NCBI GenBank assembly: GCA_019931245.1
Contig: JAINDL010000082.1
Coordinates: forward strand, 1-64,000
Length of the DNA: 64,000 bases
Direction: 5' to 3'
Source: Bryobacteraceae bacterium CoA2 C42
GTDB lineage: Bacteria; Acidobacteriota; Terriglobia; Bryobacterales; Bryobacteraceae
A program made the position numbers and the translations under genes. Positions 7,455 to 19,284 of the stretch are shown here, piece by piece. Within the stretch, counting starts at the first letter, position 1, and each line of letters starts with the position of its first letter. The notes under the pieces are model-generated. The model saw only the letters and a program-made list of their open reading frames with translations, made no database searches and had not been told where the DNA came from.

Positions 7455-10400
7455 ATGCCGCTTGAACAACTAACCCCCGGCGCCACCGTCCGCGGCATCC
7501 TGCCCGACACCACCGTCACGGTCGTCAACGTCCAGTGGCACGGTGCCGACGCCCTCACCCTCACCTATCGCGACCCCGCCGGCCGCGTCGCCGAAGAGAT
7601 CCTCTTCCGCCACGACGAACCCCGCCTGGTCCTCATCGACCACGGCCGCCCGTGGAGCTTCGACGGGGATGGCTCCCTCTTCCGTCTCGTCGCCGAAGCC
7701 CAACGCCTCCGCCTCGCCCATCTCTTCGATCCCGTCCTCGCCGTACACACCTCCCTCGTCGAACCCCTCCCCCACCAAATCACCGCCGTCTATGAAGCCA
7801 TGCTGCCCCGCCAGCCGCTTCGCTTCCTCCTCGCCGACGACCCCGGCGCCGGCAAGACCATCATGGCCGGCCTCCTCATCAAGGAACTAATCGCCCGCGG
7901 CGACCTCAAACGCTGCCTCATCGTCTGCCCCGGCAGCCTCGCCGAACAGTGGCAGGATGAACTCCACAAACGCTTCCACCTTCCTTTCGAGATCCTCACC
8001 AATGACAAATTCGAATCCTCCCGCACCGGCAACTGGTTTCTCGAAAACGACCTCGCTATCGCCCGCCTCGACAAACTCTCTCGCAACGAAAACGTCCGCC
8101 AAAAACTAAGCGCTCCCGAAAATCGATACGACCTGGTCGTCTGCGACGAAGCGCACAAGCTCGCCGCCACCTTCTTCGGCGGCGAGGTCAAATACACCAA
8201 ACGATACCAACTGGGCCAACTCGTCTCCGGGCTCACTCGCAACTTTCTGCTCATGACCGCCACGCCCCACAACGGCAAAGAAGAGGACTTCCAACTCTTT
8301 CTCGCCCTCCTCGATGGCGACCGCTTCGAAGGCCGGTTCCGCGACGGCGTCCACCAGATCGACACCACCGACCTGATGCGCCGCATGGTCAAGGAAAACA
8401 TTCTCAAATTCGACGGAACCAAACTCTTTCCCGATCGCATCGCCTACACCGTTCCCTACAAACTCTCTCCCCTTGAGGCACGGCTCTACAAGGAAGTCAC
8501 CGGCTATGTGCGCGAAGAATTCAATCGCGCCGAGGCTCTTGTCAATGACAAACGCGCCGGAACCGTCGGCTTCGCCCTCACCATCCTGCAGCGGCGCCTC
8601 GCCTCCTCGCCCGAAGCGATCTACCAGTCCCTGCACCGGCGCCGCGAACGCCTCGAAAAGCGACTCCGCGAAATGGAACTCCTGCATCGCGGAGCCGCCA
8701 CTCCCGCCCCTCTCATCACCGGCCCCCTGCTCACTCCCGACGACGTCGAAGACCTCGAAGACGCCCCCGAAATCGAAGTCGAAGCCACCGAGCAGGAGGT
8801 CCTCGACCAAGCCACCGCCGCCAGCACCATCGCCGAATTGAAGATCGAGATCCAGACCCTTCTCGGGCTCGAAAACCTCGCCGCCGAGGTGCGCCGTAGC
8901 GGCACGGACACCAAATGGCGCGAACTCTCTCACTTGCTCGGCGAACTCTTCACGCCCTCCTTCGTCGGCTCCCCGCCAGCCGCACCCCTGCCCCCCAGCG
9001 CCCGCCACATCAGCAAGCCGCTACCTTCGCCCCGCCAAAAGCTCGTTCTCTTCACCGAGCACCGCGATACCCTCAACTATCTCGAACGCCAAATCGGCTC
9101 GCTCCTCGGCCGCCCGCAGGCGCTCGTAACCATCCACGGCGGCATGGGGCGCGAGGAACGAAGAAAAGCGCAGGAAAGCTTCCTTCATGACCCCGATGTC
9201 CAAGTCCTCCTCGCCACCGATGCCGCCGGCGAAGGCATCAACCTCCAGCGCGCCCACCTCATGGTCAACTATGATCTGCCCTGGAACCCCAACCGCCTTG
9301 AACAGCGTTTCGGCCGTATCCACCGCATCGGACAAACCGAAGTCTGCCATCTCTGGAACCTCGTCGCCGACGAGACCCGCGAAGGCGACGTCTACCGCCG
9401 CCTGCTCGAAAAACTCGAAGAAGCCCGTGCCGCCCTCGGCGGTCAGGTCTTCGACGTTCTCGGCAAACTCCAGTTCGACGGTCGGCCCCTGCGCGACCTG
9501 ATGATCGAAGCCATCCGCTACGGAGACCTCCCCGAAACCCGCGCCAAGCTCACCCGCGCCCTCGAAGGCGTCAACCGAGAGCAGCTCCAGGCCCTCATTG
9601 ACGACGGCTTCCTCGCCCACGACGTAATGGACTCCAGTCGGGTCGCCCGCATTCGCGAGGAAATGGAGCGGGCCGAAGCTCGCCGCCTCCAACCGCACTA
9701 CGTCGAATCGTTCTTCCTCGAAGCCTTCCGCCGCCTCGGCGGCACGATTCGCGAACGGGAGCCCCGGCGCTACGAACTCACTCACGTACCCGCACCCGTG
9801 CGCCACCGAGATCGCCAAATCGGCGCCGGCGACCCCGTCCTTCCCAAGTACGAACGCATCGCCTTCGAAAAACCGCTCATCGCCCCCCAGGGCCAACCGC
9901 TCGCGGCATTTGTCTGCCCCGGCCACCCGTTGCTCGACGCTGTACTCGACCTCACCCTCGAACGCCAGCGCGACCTCATGAAACGGGGCTCCCTCCTGGT
10001 CGATGACCGCTCCCCCGGCCTCACGCCCCGCCTGCTCTTCGTCCTGGAACACGCCATCACCGACGCCAGCCTCACCCCCGCCGGCGAGCGCCGCACCATC
10101 TCGCGTCGCATGCTCTATGTCGAAATGGACCCCGACGGGAAAGCCCGGCCCCTGCACTACGCCCCCTATCTCGACTATCGCCCTTTGGCTCCCGGCGAGC
10201 CCGACGCCGCAACGCTGCTCGCCCGGCCCGAACTCGCCTGGATCACTCGGGATCTCGAATCCCGGGCGCTTCACCACGCCATCGCCAGCGTCGTGCCCGC
10301 CCATGTCCAGGAGGTGCGCGATCGAAGGCTCGGCTGGATCGCAAAAACCCGCTCCGCCGTCAAGGATCGGCTCACCAAAGAAATCGCCCATTGGGACTAC

Positions 10401-11024
10401 CGCGCCGAGCAACTCCGCCTGCAGGAGCAGGCCGGCAAAGCGGGGGCTCGCCTCAACTCGGGCGAGGCCCGCCGCCGCGCCGACGAAATGCAGTCGCGGC
10501 TCGAACGCCGCCTTGCCGAACTCGACCGCGAAGCGCAGATCGCCGCTCTCCCCCCGGTCGTCGTTGGCGGGGTCGCCATCGTACCCGCCGGACTTCTAGC
10601 GCAAATGGCCGGTCACCAACCAATCGCCCTGAGCGGACCCGTCGACACCCAGGCCAGCGCCGCCCGCGCCCGCGCCATCGTGATGGAGATCGAACGAAGC
10701 CTCGGCTTTGAACCCGTCGACCGCGAACTCGACAAACTCGGCTACGACATCGAAAGCCGCGTGCCCAGCACCGGCAAGCTCCGGTTCCTCGAGGTGAAGG
10801 GCCGGATAGCCGGCGCCGATACCCTCACCGTCACCTACAACGAAATCCGGTACTGCCGCAACAACCCGCAAGACTTTATCCTCGCCATGGTCGAATTCCG
10901 CGACGATGGCACCCACCGCGTGCGCTACCTGCGCGAGCCCTTCCACCGGGAACCGGACTTTAACGCCACCAGCGTCAACTACCATTTCGCCGCGCTGCTC
11001 GACCGCGCCGGGGACCCGTCATGA
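7455..11024 (+). CDS. SNF2-family helicase with C-terminal DUF3883-like domain (defence)
   Basis: An 1189-residue superfamily 2 ATPase. Visible motifs: PLPHQ (104-108), Walker A DDPGAGKT (128-135), DEAH (231-234), TATPHNG (268-274), then ATDAAGEGINLQ and EQRFGRIHRIGQ of the second RecA-like domain. An insertion rich in acidic residues lies between the two domains. The last ~110 residues (GYDIESRV, LRFLEVKGRI, YNEIRYCRNN, ILAMVE) match the DUF3883 pattern, a nuclease-like fold common in defence genes; the E-V-K resembles a PD-(D/E)xK core. Helicases of this build accompany methyltransferases in BREX type 3 (BrxHII) and class 1 DISARM (DrmD). It is the first gene of the locus; the next gene begins 37 bp downstream. 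Confidence 0.88.
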   Translation: MPLEQLTPGATVRGILPDTTVTVVNVQWHGADALTLTYRDPAGRVAEEILFRHDEPRLVLIDHGRPWSFDGDGSLFRLVAEAQRLRLAHLFDPVLAVHTSLVEPLPHQITAVYEAMLPRQPLRFLLADDPGAGKTIMAGLLIKELIARGDLKRCLIVCPGSLAEQWQDELHKRFHLPFEILTNDKFESSRTGNWFLENDLAIARLDKLSRNENVRQKLSAPENRYDLVVCDEAHKLAATFFGGEVKYTKRYQLGQLVSGLTRNFLLMTATPHNGKEEDFQLFLALLDGDRFEGRFRDGVHQIDTTDLMRRMVKENILKFDGTKLFPDRIAYTVPYKLSPLEARLYKEVTGYVREEFNRAEALVNDKRAGTVGFALTILQRRLASSPEAIYQSLHRRRERLEKRLREMELLHRGAATPAPLITGPLLTPDDVEDLEDAPEIEVEATEQEVLDQATAASTIAELKIEIQTLLGLENLAAEVRRSGTDTKWRELSHLLGELFTPSFVGSPPAAPLPPSARHISKPLPSPRQKLVLFTEHRDTLNYLERQIGSLLGRPQALVTIHGGMGREERRKAQESFLHDPDVQVLLATDAAGEGINLQRAHLMVNYDLPWNPNRLEQRFGRIHRIGQTEVCHLWNLVADETREGDVYRRLLEKLEEARAALGGQVFDVLGKLQFDGRPLRDLMIEAIRYGDLPETRAKLTRALEGVNREQLQALIDDGFLAHDVMDSSRVARIREEMERAEARRLQPHYVESFFLEAFRRLGGTIREREPRRYELTHVPAPVRHRDRQIGAGDPVLPKYERIAFEKPLIAPQGQPLAAFVCPGHPLLDAVLDLTLERQRDLMKRGSLLVDDRSPGLTPRLLFVLEHAITDASLTPAGERRTISRRMLYVEMDPDGKARPLHYAPYLDYRPLAPGEPDAATLLARPELAWITRDLESRALHHAIASVVPAHVQEVRDRRLGWIAKTRSAVKDRLTKEIAHWDYRAEQLRLQEQAGKAGARLNSGEARRRADEMQSRLERRLAELDREAQIAALPPVVVGGVAIVPAGLLAQMAGHQPIALSGPVDTQASAARARAIVMEIERSLGFEPVDRELDKLGYDIESRVPSTGKLRFLEVKGRIAGADTLTVTYNEIRYCRNNPQDFILAMVEFRDDGTHRVRYLREPFHREPDFNATSVNYHFAALLDRAGDPS

Positions 11025-11061
11025 ATGCGGCCGCCTTCTCCGCCGTCCCTCAGGTCTTCCC

Positions 11062-11783
11062 ATGCCTGCACTGAAAACCATCCGAAAAACCTTCGACAAG
11101 AACCTGGAGTCAGCCAGACTCCTGTTCGAGGTTGCTACAAAGTTTTCCGATCCCTCGCCCGAAAATCAGCCCGTAGAACCGCCGGTATCGGCCGGCGAGG
11201 CGCGGCGCATCGCGGCGCTTGCCTTTCTGATCATGGTGCGTGCCTGCCAAGAATTCGTGGAGCAGACCCTTATCCGTTACCTTGCTGGGGCAAGCGCTCC
11301 CTCGGGATACCGGCCGACTCTGCTGCACCCCGTAGCCGCCTCGCTCGCGGAGGCTCACCAGCGCGCTGCCGCCCCACCCGACGGACTCGGCGGCGGGCAA
11401 GGCTATCTCTCTGTTTCGAATTGGAACGCCGTACAAAAGTGCGCGCGCCAACGCTTCTCGGAAGGCCATCCGTTTACCCGCCTCACCGGCTCGCAGCAGC
11501 AGCACCTCGCCGCTGCCATCAGGATTCGAAACCGCATTGCCCACTCGTCGCTGAAATGCCGTCGCGAATTCCTCGATGTTGTCAACAAGCATGACCCCGA
11601 CCCAGGCCAACGGCCTCGCGGTTACACCGTGGGCCACCTGCTCCTGAAGATCGGAAATCGCGGGTTCGGAAAAGCCGCCGCTCAGCAGCGATTCTTTCTG
11701 CACTACCATGACCAGTTGGTTGCCATGGCAGACACAATCTGCCCAGCAGCAGCGACCCCGCTGCACAGCCCCGGAGATCCCTC

Positions 11784-11787
<4 letters not shown>
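11062..11787 (+). CDS. HEPN-like protein in defence operon
   Basis: A 241-residue mostly helical protein. Residues 151-163 contain [10 protein letters not shown], where R156 and H161 make the R-x4-H motif of HEPN RNases, and residues 47-72 ([19 protein letters not shown]) resemble the first long HEPN helix. The start at 11062 is preferred because the open frame further upstream lies inside the helicase gene. The gene ends in GTGA, a 4-bp overlap with the GTG start of the methyltransferase, implying translational coupling. HEPN proteins next to defence genes often act as RNA-cutting effectors or their structural relatives; activity here is inference. Confidence 0.6.
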
Positions 11788-14678
<2,891 letters not shown>

Positions 14679-14681
14679 AAG

Positions 14682-17600
14682 ATGGCAATCACTAACCAGG
14701 AACGAATTGGAAAAGCGCTGGAACTGCTCCAGCGTGGTCTCGCTCCCTTCATCAGTCGAGAGATTCATTCCGCCCTTGAATCGGGCCTTCTCCGCCAGGA
14801 AACGTTGCAGCGCTACGTCGATGACCCCATGCTGAACAAGAAACCCATCGGCGAATGGGACGCGGGCGCCCTGCTCAAGGTGACGTGGGACACCTGGAAT
14901 GAGGTCTTCCGTCGCACCTTGGGGCATGCCGAGCGCAGCCTCGTCAGTGAGTTGCGCGAAGTGCGCAACCGGTGGGCCCACCAGCAAGGGTTCCCGAGCC
15001 GTGATGTGGAGCGTGCGATGGACTCCATGGTGCGCCTGCTCAACGCCGTCTCGGCTCCCGCCGAATCCGCCGAAGTGGATCGCATGATGATGGAACTCCG
15101 GCGCCTGACCATCGACGAGCAGATACGCGGGGAAAAGCGCCGAGCCGGCGGCTCGCTCATCGAAGCGGGTCTCACTGGGGCTCTCAAGCCTTGGCGCGAG
15201 ATCGTCGCCCCCCACCCGGACGTTGCCACCGGGCGCTACCAGCAGGCCGAATTCGCCGCCGATCTGTGGCAGGTCCATCTGGGCGAGGGCAGCGACGAGT
15301 ATAAAAAGCCAACCGAATTCTTCCGGCGCACCTTCCTTACGGAAAGCCTCAAGCGCCTCCTGACCAGCGCGGTCGAACGCCTCTCCGGTAAGGGCGGCGA
15401 CCCCGTAGTGCAACTCCAAACCAACTTCGGCGGCGGCAAAACCCATTCCATGTTGGCGCTCTACCATCTCTTCGGCGGGGTAAATCCCGGCGAACTCCCC
15501 GGCGTTGAGGAGATCATGGTGGCGGCCGGCGTGACCAGTCTGCCAACTGCCCGTCGCGTAGTGCTGGTCGGCAACAAGATCTCGCCCGGCAACCCCGTGA
15601 CCAAGGCCGATGGCACCGTCGTCAGAACGCTCTGGGGAGAACTCGCTTGGCAACTCGGCGGCAAAAGCGCCTATGCCCGGATCGCCAAGGACGACGAACA
15701 CGCCACCAGCCCGGGCGATCTCCTCCGCGAACTGATGCGAGAACACGGGCCCAGCCTCATCTTGATCGACGAATGGGTCGCCTACGCGCGACAACTCCAC
15801 GACCAGAGCGACCTCCCCGCGGGCGGTTTCGAGACCCAGTTCAGCTTCGCGCAAGCGCTCACGGAGTCCGCCAAACTCGCCGGTAACTGCCTCCTGGTTG
15901 TCTCGCTTCCGGCCTCCGATACCGCCGGCTCGCCCCACGCCAAAGTTGACGATGTCGAGGTCGGCGGAATCCGTGGACGGGAAGCGCTCGACCGCCTCCG
16001 CAATGTCGTCGGCCGCGTGGAATCCGCCTGGCGTCCTGCCTCCGCCGAAGAGGGATTTGAAATCGTTCGCCGGCGCCTGTTCGAGCCGCTCTCCGGCCCC
16101 GAAGCCTACAAACAGCGCGACGTCATTGCCCGCGCCTTCTCCGACTTGTACCAAACCCAATCGGCCGAGTTCCCGCCGGAATGCCGCACCGCCGACTACG
16201 AAAAGCGCATCGCCGCCGCCTTCCCCATCCACCCGGAGATCTTCGACCGGCTTTACGAAGACTGGTCAACACTGGTCAAGTTCCAGCGCACCCGCGGCGT
16301 CCTCCGGTTAATGGCCGCCGTGATTCACAGTTTGTGGGAAAAAGGCGACCGCAGCCCGCTCATCCTTCCCGCCACGATTCCCATCGACGATACCCGCGTC
16401 CAGTTTGAACTGACACGATACCTGTCGGACAACTGGGTCCCGATTATCGAAAAAGACGTGGACGGACCCGCCTCGTTGCCGCTAAAGATTGACGGCGAAA
16501 TCCCCAATCTGGGCAAGTTGCACGCCACGCGTCGAGTCGCCCGCACCGTCTACCTCGGCTCCGCCCCAACCGCCGGCACGTCGAATCGCGGAATAGAAGA
16601 CCGCCGCGTCAAGCTCGGCTGCGTGATGCCGGGCGAATCCCCTCCCATCTTCGGCGACGCCCTGCGCCGCCTCGCCGCCAAAGCCACTTACCTTTACCAG
16701 GACGGGCCCCGCGTTTGGTACGCTACCCAACCAACCGTAACAAAACTGGCCGATGACCGCGCCGAGCAGTTGAAGCGCGATCCCGATAAAGTCGCCGCCG
16801 AAATCGAAGCGCGGATCAAAGCGGATCTCAAGAGAGGTGGTGGCGACTTCCCTCGCATCCACACCCTGCCGCGCGCCGCCGCCGACGTGCCCGACGATCT
16901 CGATACCCGTCTCGTAGTTCTCTCTCCGGAGTCCGCCTTCAGCAAAGACGAGGGGAACGCCGCCGAAAAAGCGGCGCGCGCCATCCTGGAGTCACGCGGA
17001 AATGCTCCCAGGATCTATCGGAACACCCTTGTCTTTCTCGCTGCCGACAAGGTCCGCCTCCCGGACCTCGAAGAAGCCATCCGCAAGCATCTCGCGTGGA
17101 ACACGATCCTTTCGGAAAGCGCCGCCATCGACCTCACGGTCAACCAAAAAAAGCAAGCGGAGACCCAGCAGCAAGCTGCCGATGCCGCTGTAATCGCTCG
17201 ACTACCAGAAACCTACCAGTGGCTTCTCGCCCCCGAGCAAAAGAGCCCCACCGGACCGGTCGTCTGGAACTCCCTGCGACTGTCCGGTGCCGATCCCTTG
17301 GCCGTCCGAGCTAGCAAGAAACTAAAGAGTGACGACCTCCTCGTAGCCAGCCTCGGATCCACGATCCTGCGCAAGCACCTCGACGAGATACCGTTATGGC
17401 GTGGCGACCATGTGCCGGTGCGGCAGTTAGTGGAAGACTTCGCCAGCTATCTCTACCTGCCCCGCGTGGCGGGGCCGGACGTCTTGTTGCGAGCCATCAG
17501 TGACGGCATCAACCTGCTCCATTGGGACCCGGACAGCTTTGCGTATGCCGAAAGTTTTGACGAAAGTGCATCGCGCTATCGCGCCTTGCGCGCGAACAAA

Positions 17601-18038
17601 TTGATCATGATTGGCCAGCACGATGCGGGCCTGCTGGTAAAGCCAGAGCGGGCGCGGGCGCAATTTGAAGCCGAAACACCGGCGCCCGCGCCGCTGCCGC
17701 CGGCGCCGGATCCCGAACGGCCCCCGTTGCCCGTTCCATTGCCGTCGCGGCCTGCCCCTGCCCCGGGCGCACCTGCCGAACCACCGCCGGCGCCCCTGCG
17801 CCGCCTTCGCCGTTTCTACGGAAGCGTAGCTCTCGCACCTGAGCGAGTCGGCCGGGATGCTGGAAAGATCGCCGAAGAGGTGATTGCTTACCTCGCCGGC
17901 CAGCCTGGCGCGCAGGTCCGCGTTACCTTGGAAATCGACGTCACCCTGCCCGAAGGCGCCAGCGAGCAAACCGTGCGAATCATTACCGAAAACAGCCGCA
18001 CCCTCAAGTTCACTACCTTCGGCTTCGAAGAGTCCTGA
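14682..18038 (+). CDS. Swt1-HEPN / DUF499 AAA-like ATPase (defence)
   Basis: An 1118-residue protein. Residues 1-150 are helical and carry VRNRWAHQ with R95 and H100 in R-x4-H spacing, as in Swt1-type HEPN domains commonly fused to DUF499. The ATPase part has Walker A NFGGGKTHS (248-256) and Walker B LILIDEW (D363, E364). The C-terminus has a proline-rich linker (about 990-1045) and a small beta domain ending EES. DUF499 ATPases are related to BrxC/PglY of BREX, and the DUF1156-DUF499 pairing has been predicted as defence. It starts 3 bp after the methyltransferase, so the two are almost certainly co-translated. Confidence 0.88.
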   Translation: MAITNQERIGKALELLQRGLAPFISREIHSALESGLLRQETLQRYVDDPMLNKKPIGEWDAGALLKVTWDTWNEVFRRTLGHAERSLVSELREVRNRWAHQQGFPSRDVERAMDSMVRLLNAVSAPAESAEVDRMMMELRRLTIDEQIRGEKRRAGGSLIEAGLTGALKPWREIVAPHPDVATGRYQQAEFAADLWQVHLGEGSDEYKKPTEFFRRTFLTESLKRLLTSAVERLSGKGGDPVVQLQTNFGGGKTHSMLALYHLFGGVNPGELPGVEEIMVAAGVTSLPTARRVVLVGNKISPGNPVTKADGTVVRTLWGELAWQLGGKSAYARIAKDDEHATSPGDLLRELMREHGPSLILIDEWVAYARQLHDQSDLPAGGFETQFSFAQALTESAKLAGNCLLVVSLPASDTAGSPHAKVDDVEVGGIRGREALDRLRNVVGRVESAWRPASAEEGFEIVRRRLFEPLSGPEAYKQRDVIARAFSDLYQTQSAEFPPECRTADYEKRIAAAFPIHPEIFDRLYEDWSTLVKFQRTRGVLRLMAAVIHSLWEKGDRSPLILPATIPIDDTRVQFELTRYLSDNWVPIIEKDVDGPASLPLKIDGEIPNLGKLHATRRVARTVYLGSAPTAGTSNRGIEDRRVKLGCVMPGESPPIFGDALRRLAAKATYLYQDGPRVWYATQPTVTKLADDRAEQLKRDPDKVAAEIEARIKADLKRGGGDFPRIHTLPRAAADVPDDLDTRLVVLSPESAFSKDEGNAAEKAARAILESRGNAPRIYRNTLVFLAADKVRLPDLEEAIRKHLAWNTILSESAAIDLTVNQKKQAETQQQAADAAVIARLPETYQWLLAPEQKSPTGPVVWNSLRLSGADPLAVRASKKLKSDDLLVASLGSTILRKHLDEIPLWRGDHVPVRQLVEDFASYLYLPRVAGPDVLLRAISDGINLLHWDPDSFAYAESFDESASRYRALRANKLIMIGQHDAGLLVKPERARAQFEAETPAPAPLPPAPDPERPPLPVPLPSRPAPAPGAPAEPPPAPLRRLRRFYGSVALAPERVGRDAGKIAEEVIAYLAGQPGAQVRVTLEIDVTLPEGASEQTVRIITENSRTLKFTTFGFEES

Positions 18039-18062
18039 CGAACTATCTGCAAGGTGACCTCA

Positions 18063-18623
18063 ATGCAAGAGATTGACGACGACGACTACCTCCCGCCTCG
18101 CCGATTTGACCCCGACCCCCATCAGCGCCGGCTGTTTACCCTTTCGCTAGGGCAAGACGAATTGACCGCTACTTTTGTTGTCAGTCTCGACGAGATGACT
18201 GCTTGGCACAGCAAGCAATGGCTTTCGTTTGACCCATCCTTGATGACCGAGTTTCACGAAGAACATAAGTTGGAGGTAGATTTCATCAAAGGCGTTGCTC
18301 GTTCCGGCCTGAGTGATGCCTACATTACGCGACTTTTATCCGCCGGCCTCGAAAAGCCCTACTGCTACGATCCGCGCCACACCGCCTTCTCTTTCGCCCG
18401 ATACAGATGGGTAGGAGTTCCGCTCCCCCATTGGGATCCCAGTGTTGTGGTCGACGAGTACGTCGATGATCTTGCCCGTTCAGAGTCCTGGGAGGAGCTC
18501 AAAGACTTGCAGCAAAGAATCTCCCTTGCGCTGGCGGCAAGAGAACCGCAAAGTGACGCAACGATTACTCTTTCGCAGACAACGAGCCCCGTCTACAACA
18601 GAAACTCCACCCAACCTGAGTGA
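18063..18623 (+). CDS. Hypothetical protein of the defence cluster
   Basis: A 186-residue acidic protein with no domain I recognise. It opens MQEIDDDDYLPPRRFDPDPH and contains LFTLSLGQDELTATFVVSLD, HSKQWLSFDPSLM and ARYRWVGVPLPHWDPS. The ATG at 18063 is preferred over a GTG at 18054 because AAGGTG lies just before it. It starts 24 bp after the DUF499 gene on the same strand, so it probably belongs to the operon and could be a small specificity or regulatory subunit. The last 25 residues are low in structure (SQTTSPVYNRNSTQPE). Confidence 0.7.
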   Translation: MQEIDDDDYLPPRRFDPDPHQRRLFTLSLGQDELTATFVVSLDEMTAWHSKQWLSFDPSLMTEFHEEHKLEVDFIKGVARSGLSDAYITRLLSAGLEKPYCYDPRHTAFSFARYRWVGVPLPHWDPSVVVDEYVDDLARSESWEELKDLQQRISLALAAREPQSDATITLSQTTSPVYNRNSTQPE

Positions 18624-18695
18624 GTCAATACTTCCTAAGGAGCCACGATAGACTATTCGCTGCTACCAGGCGGCGACGATGATATCGATCATACT

Positions 18696-19133
18696 ATGCC
18701 ATCGGAAATCAAGTTGTTATATCAGCTGATTCGCCTCCACGTGAACATTGCGGTGGCGCAGCGAGCCTCTCTCCGCCCCTCCAATTTGAAGGGTCGCGGT
18801 CACGACCCACGAGTCACGCTCGACACGCGGATGGCGGGTATCCTGCGCGGCGAGGACATCCCAAACATAGACATTCCTGGCTTGAGTGGCGGCCGCTACT
18901 TCCCCAGGGAAGTCTTTGCGGCCGCCCACGAGAGCCTGAAAAACGCCATCGGCTCTCCGGTGCTAAGTGTCGACTCAAAAGTCTTACTGAGGATATCCGC
19001 CGAGGCGTTACAAGGCCAGAAAAAAGAGCTGGAGACTGCCTTGACAAAGGCGGCAAAACACCTAGCCAGCCTCCGCGCCAACCAACTCTCTGAACCTGCT
19101 GACGCCGCACGGCCCGGAAACAAAGAATCGTAA
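18696..19133 (+). CDS. Hypothetical protein of the defence cluster (start uncertain)
   Basis: A 145-residue protein from ATG 18696: MPSEIKLLYQLIRLHVNIAV, IDIPGLSGGRYFPREVF and a helical C-terminus. No family recognised. The ATG lacks a ribosome binding site. The same frame stays open upstream to 18639, with TAAGGAG at 18636-18642 placed correctly for an ATA codon at 18648, which would add DYSLLPGGDDDIDHT. Translation may therefore start at a rare ATA, or an ATG may have mutated. The gene follows the previous one by 72 bp in the same direction. Confidence 0.6.
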   Translation: MPSEIKLLYQLIRLHVNIAVAQRASLRPSNLKGRGHDPRVTLDTRMAGILRGEDIPNIDIPGLSGGRYFPREVFAAAHESLKNAIGSPVLSVDSKVLLRISAEALQGQKKELETALTKAAKHLASLRANQLSEPADAARPGNKES

Positions 19134-19284
19134 GAATACGCGGCAGAAAGGCCATTCCCGGTGCCAGCGGCCTGGACGACGTTACTTGTTGCCCCAGCGC
19201 ACCGCCATTCCAATCCTGAAACTTCTTCCTGTTCTCAGTGCATGCATCCTGCCTACTACTACTTGCTAAGAGGAGAGCTTATCG

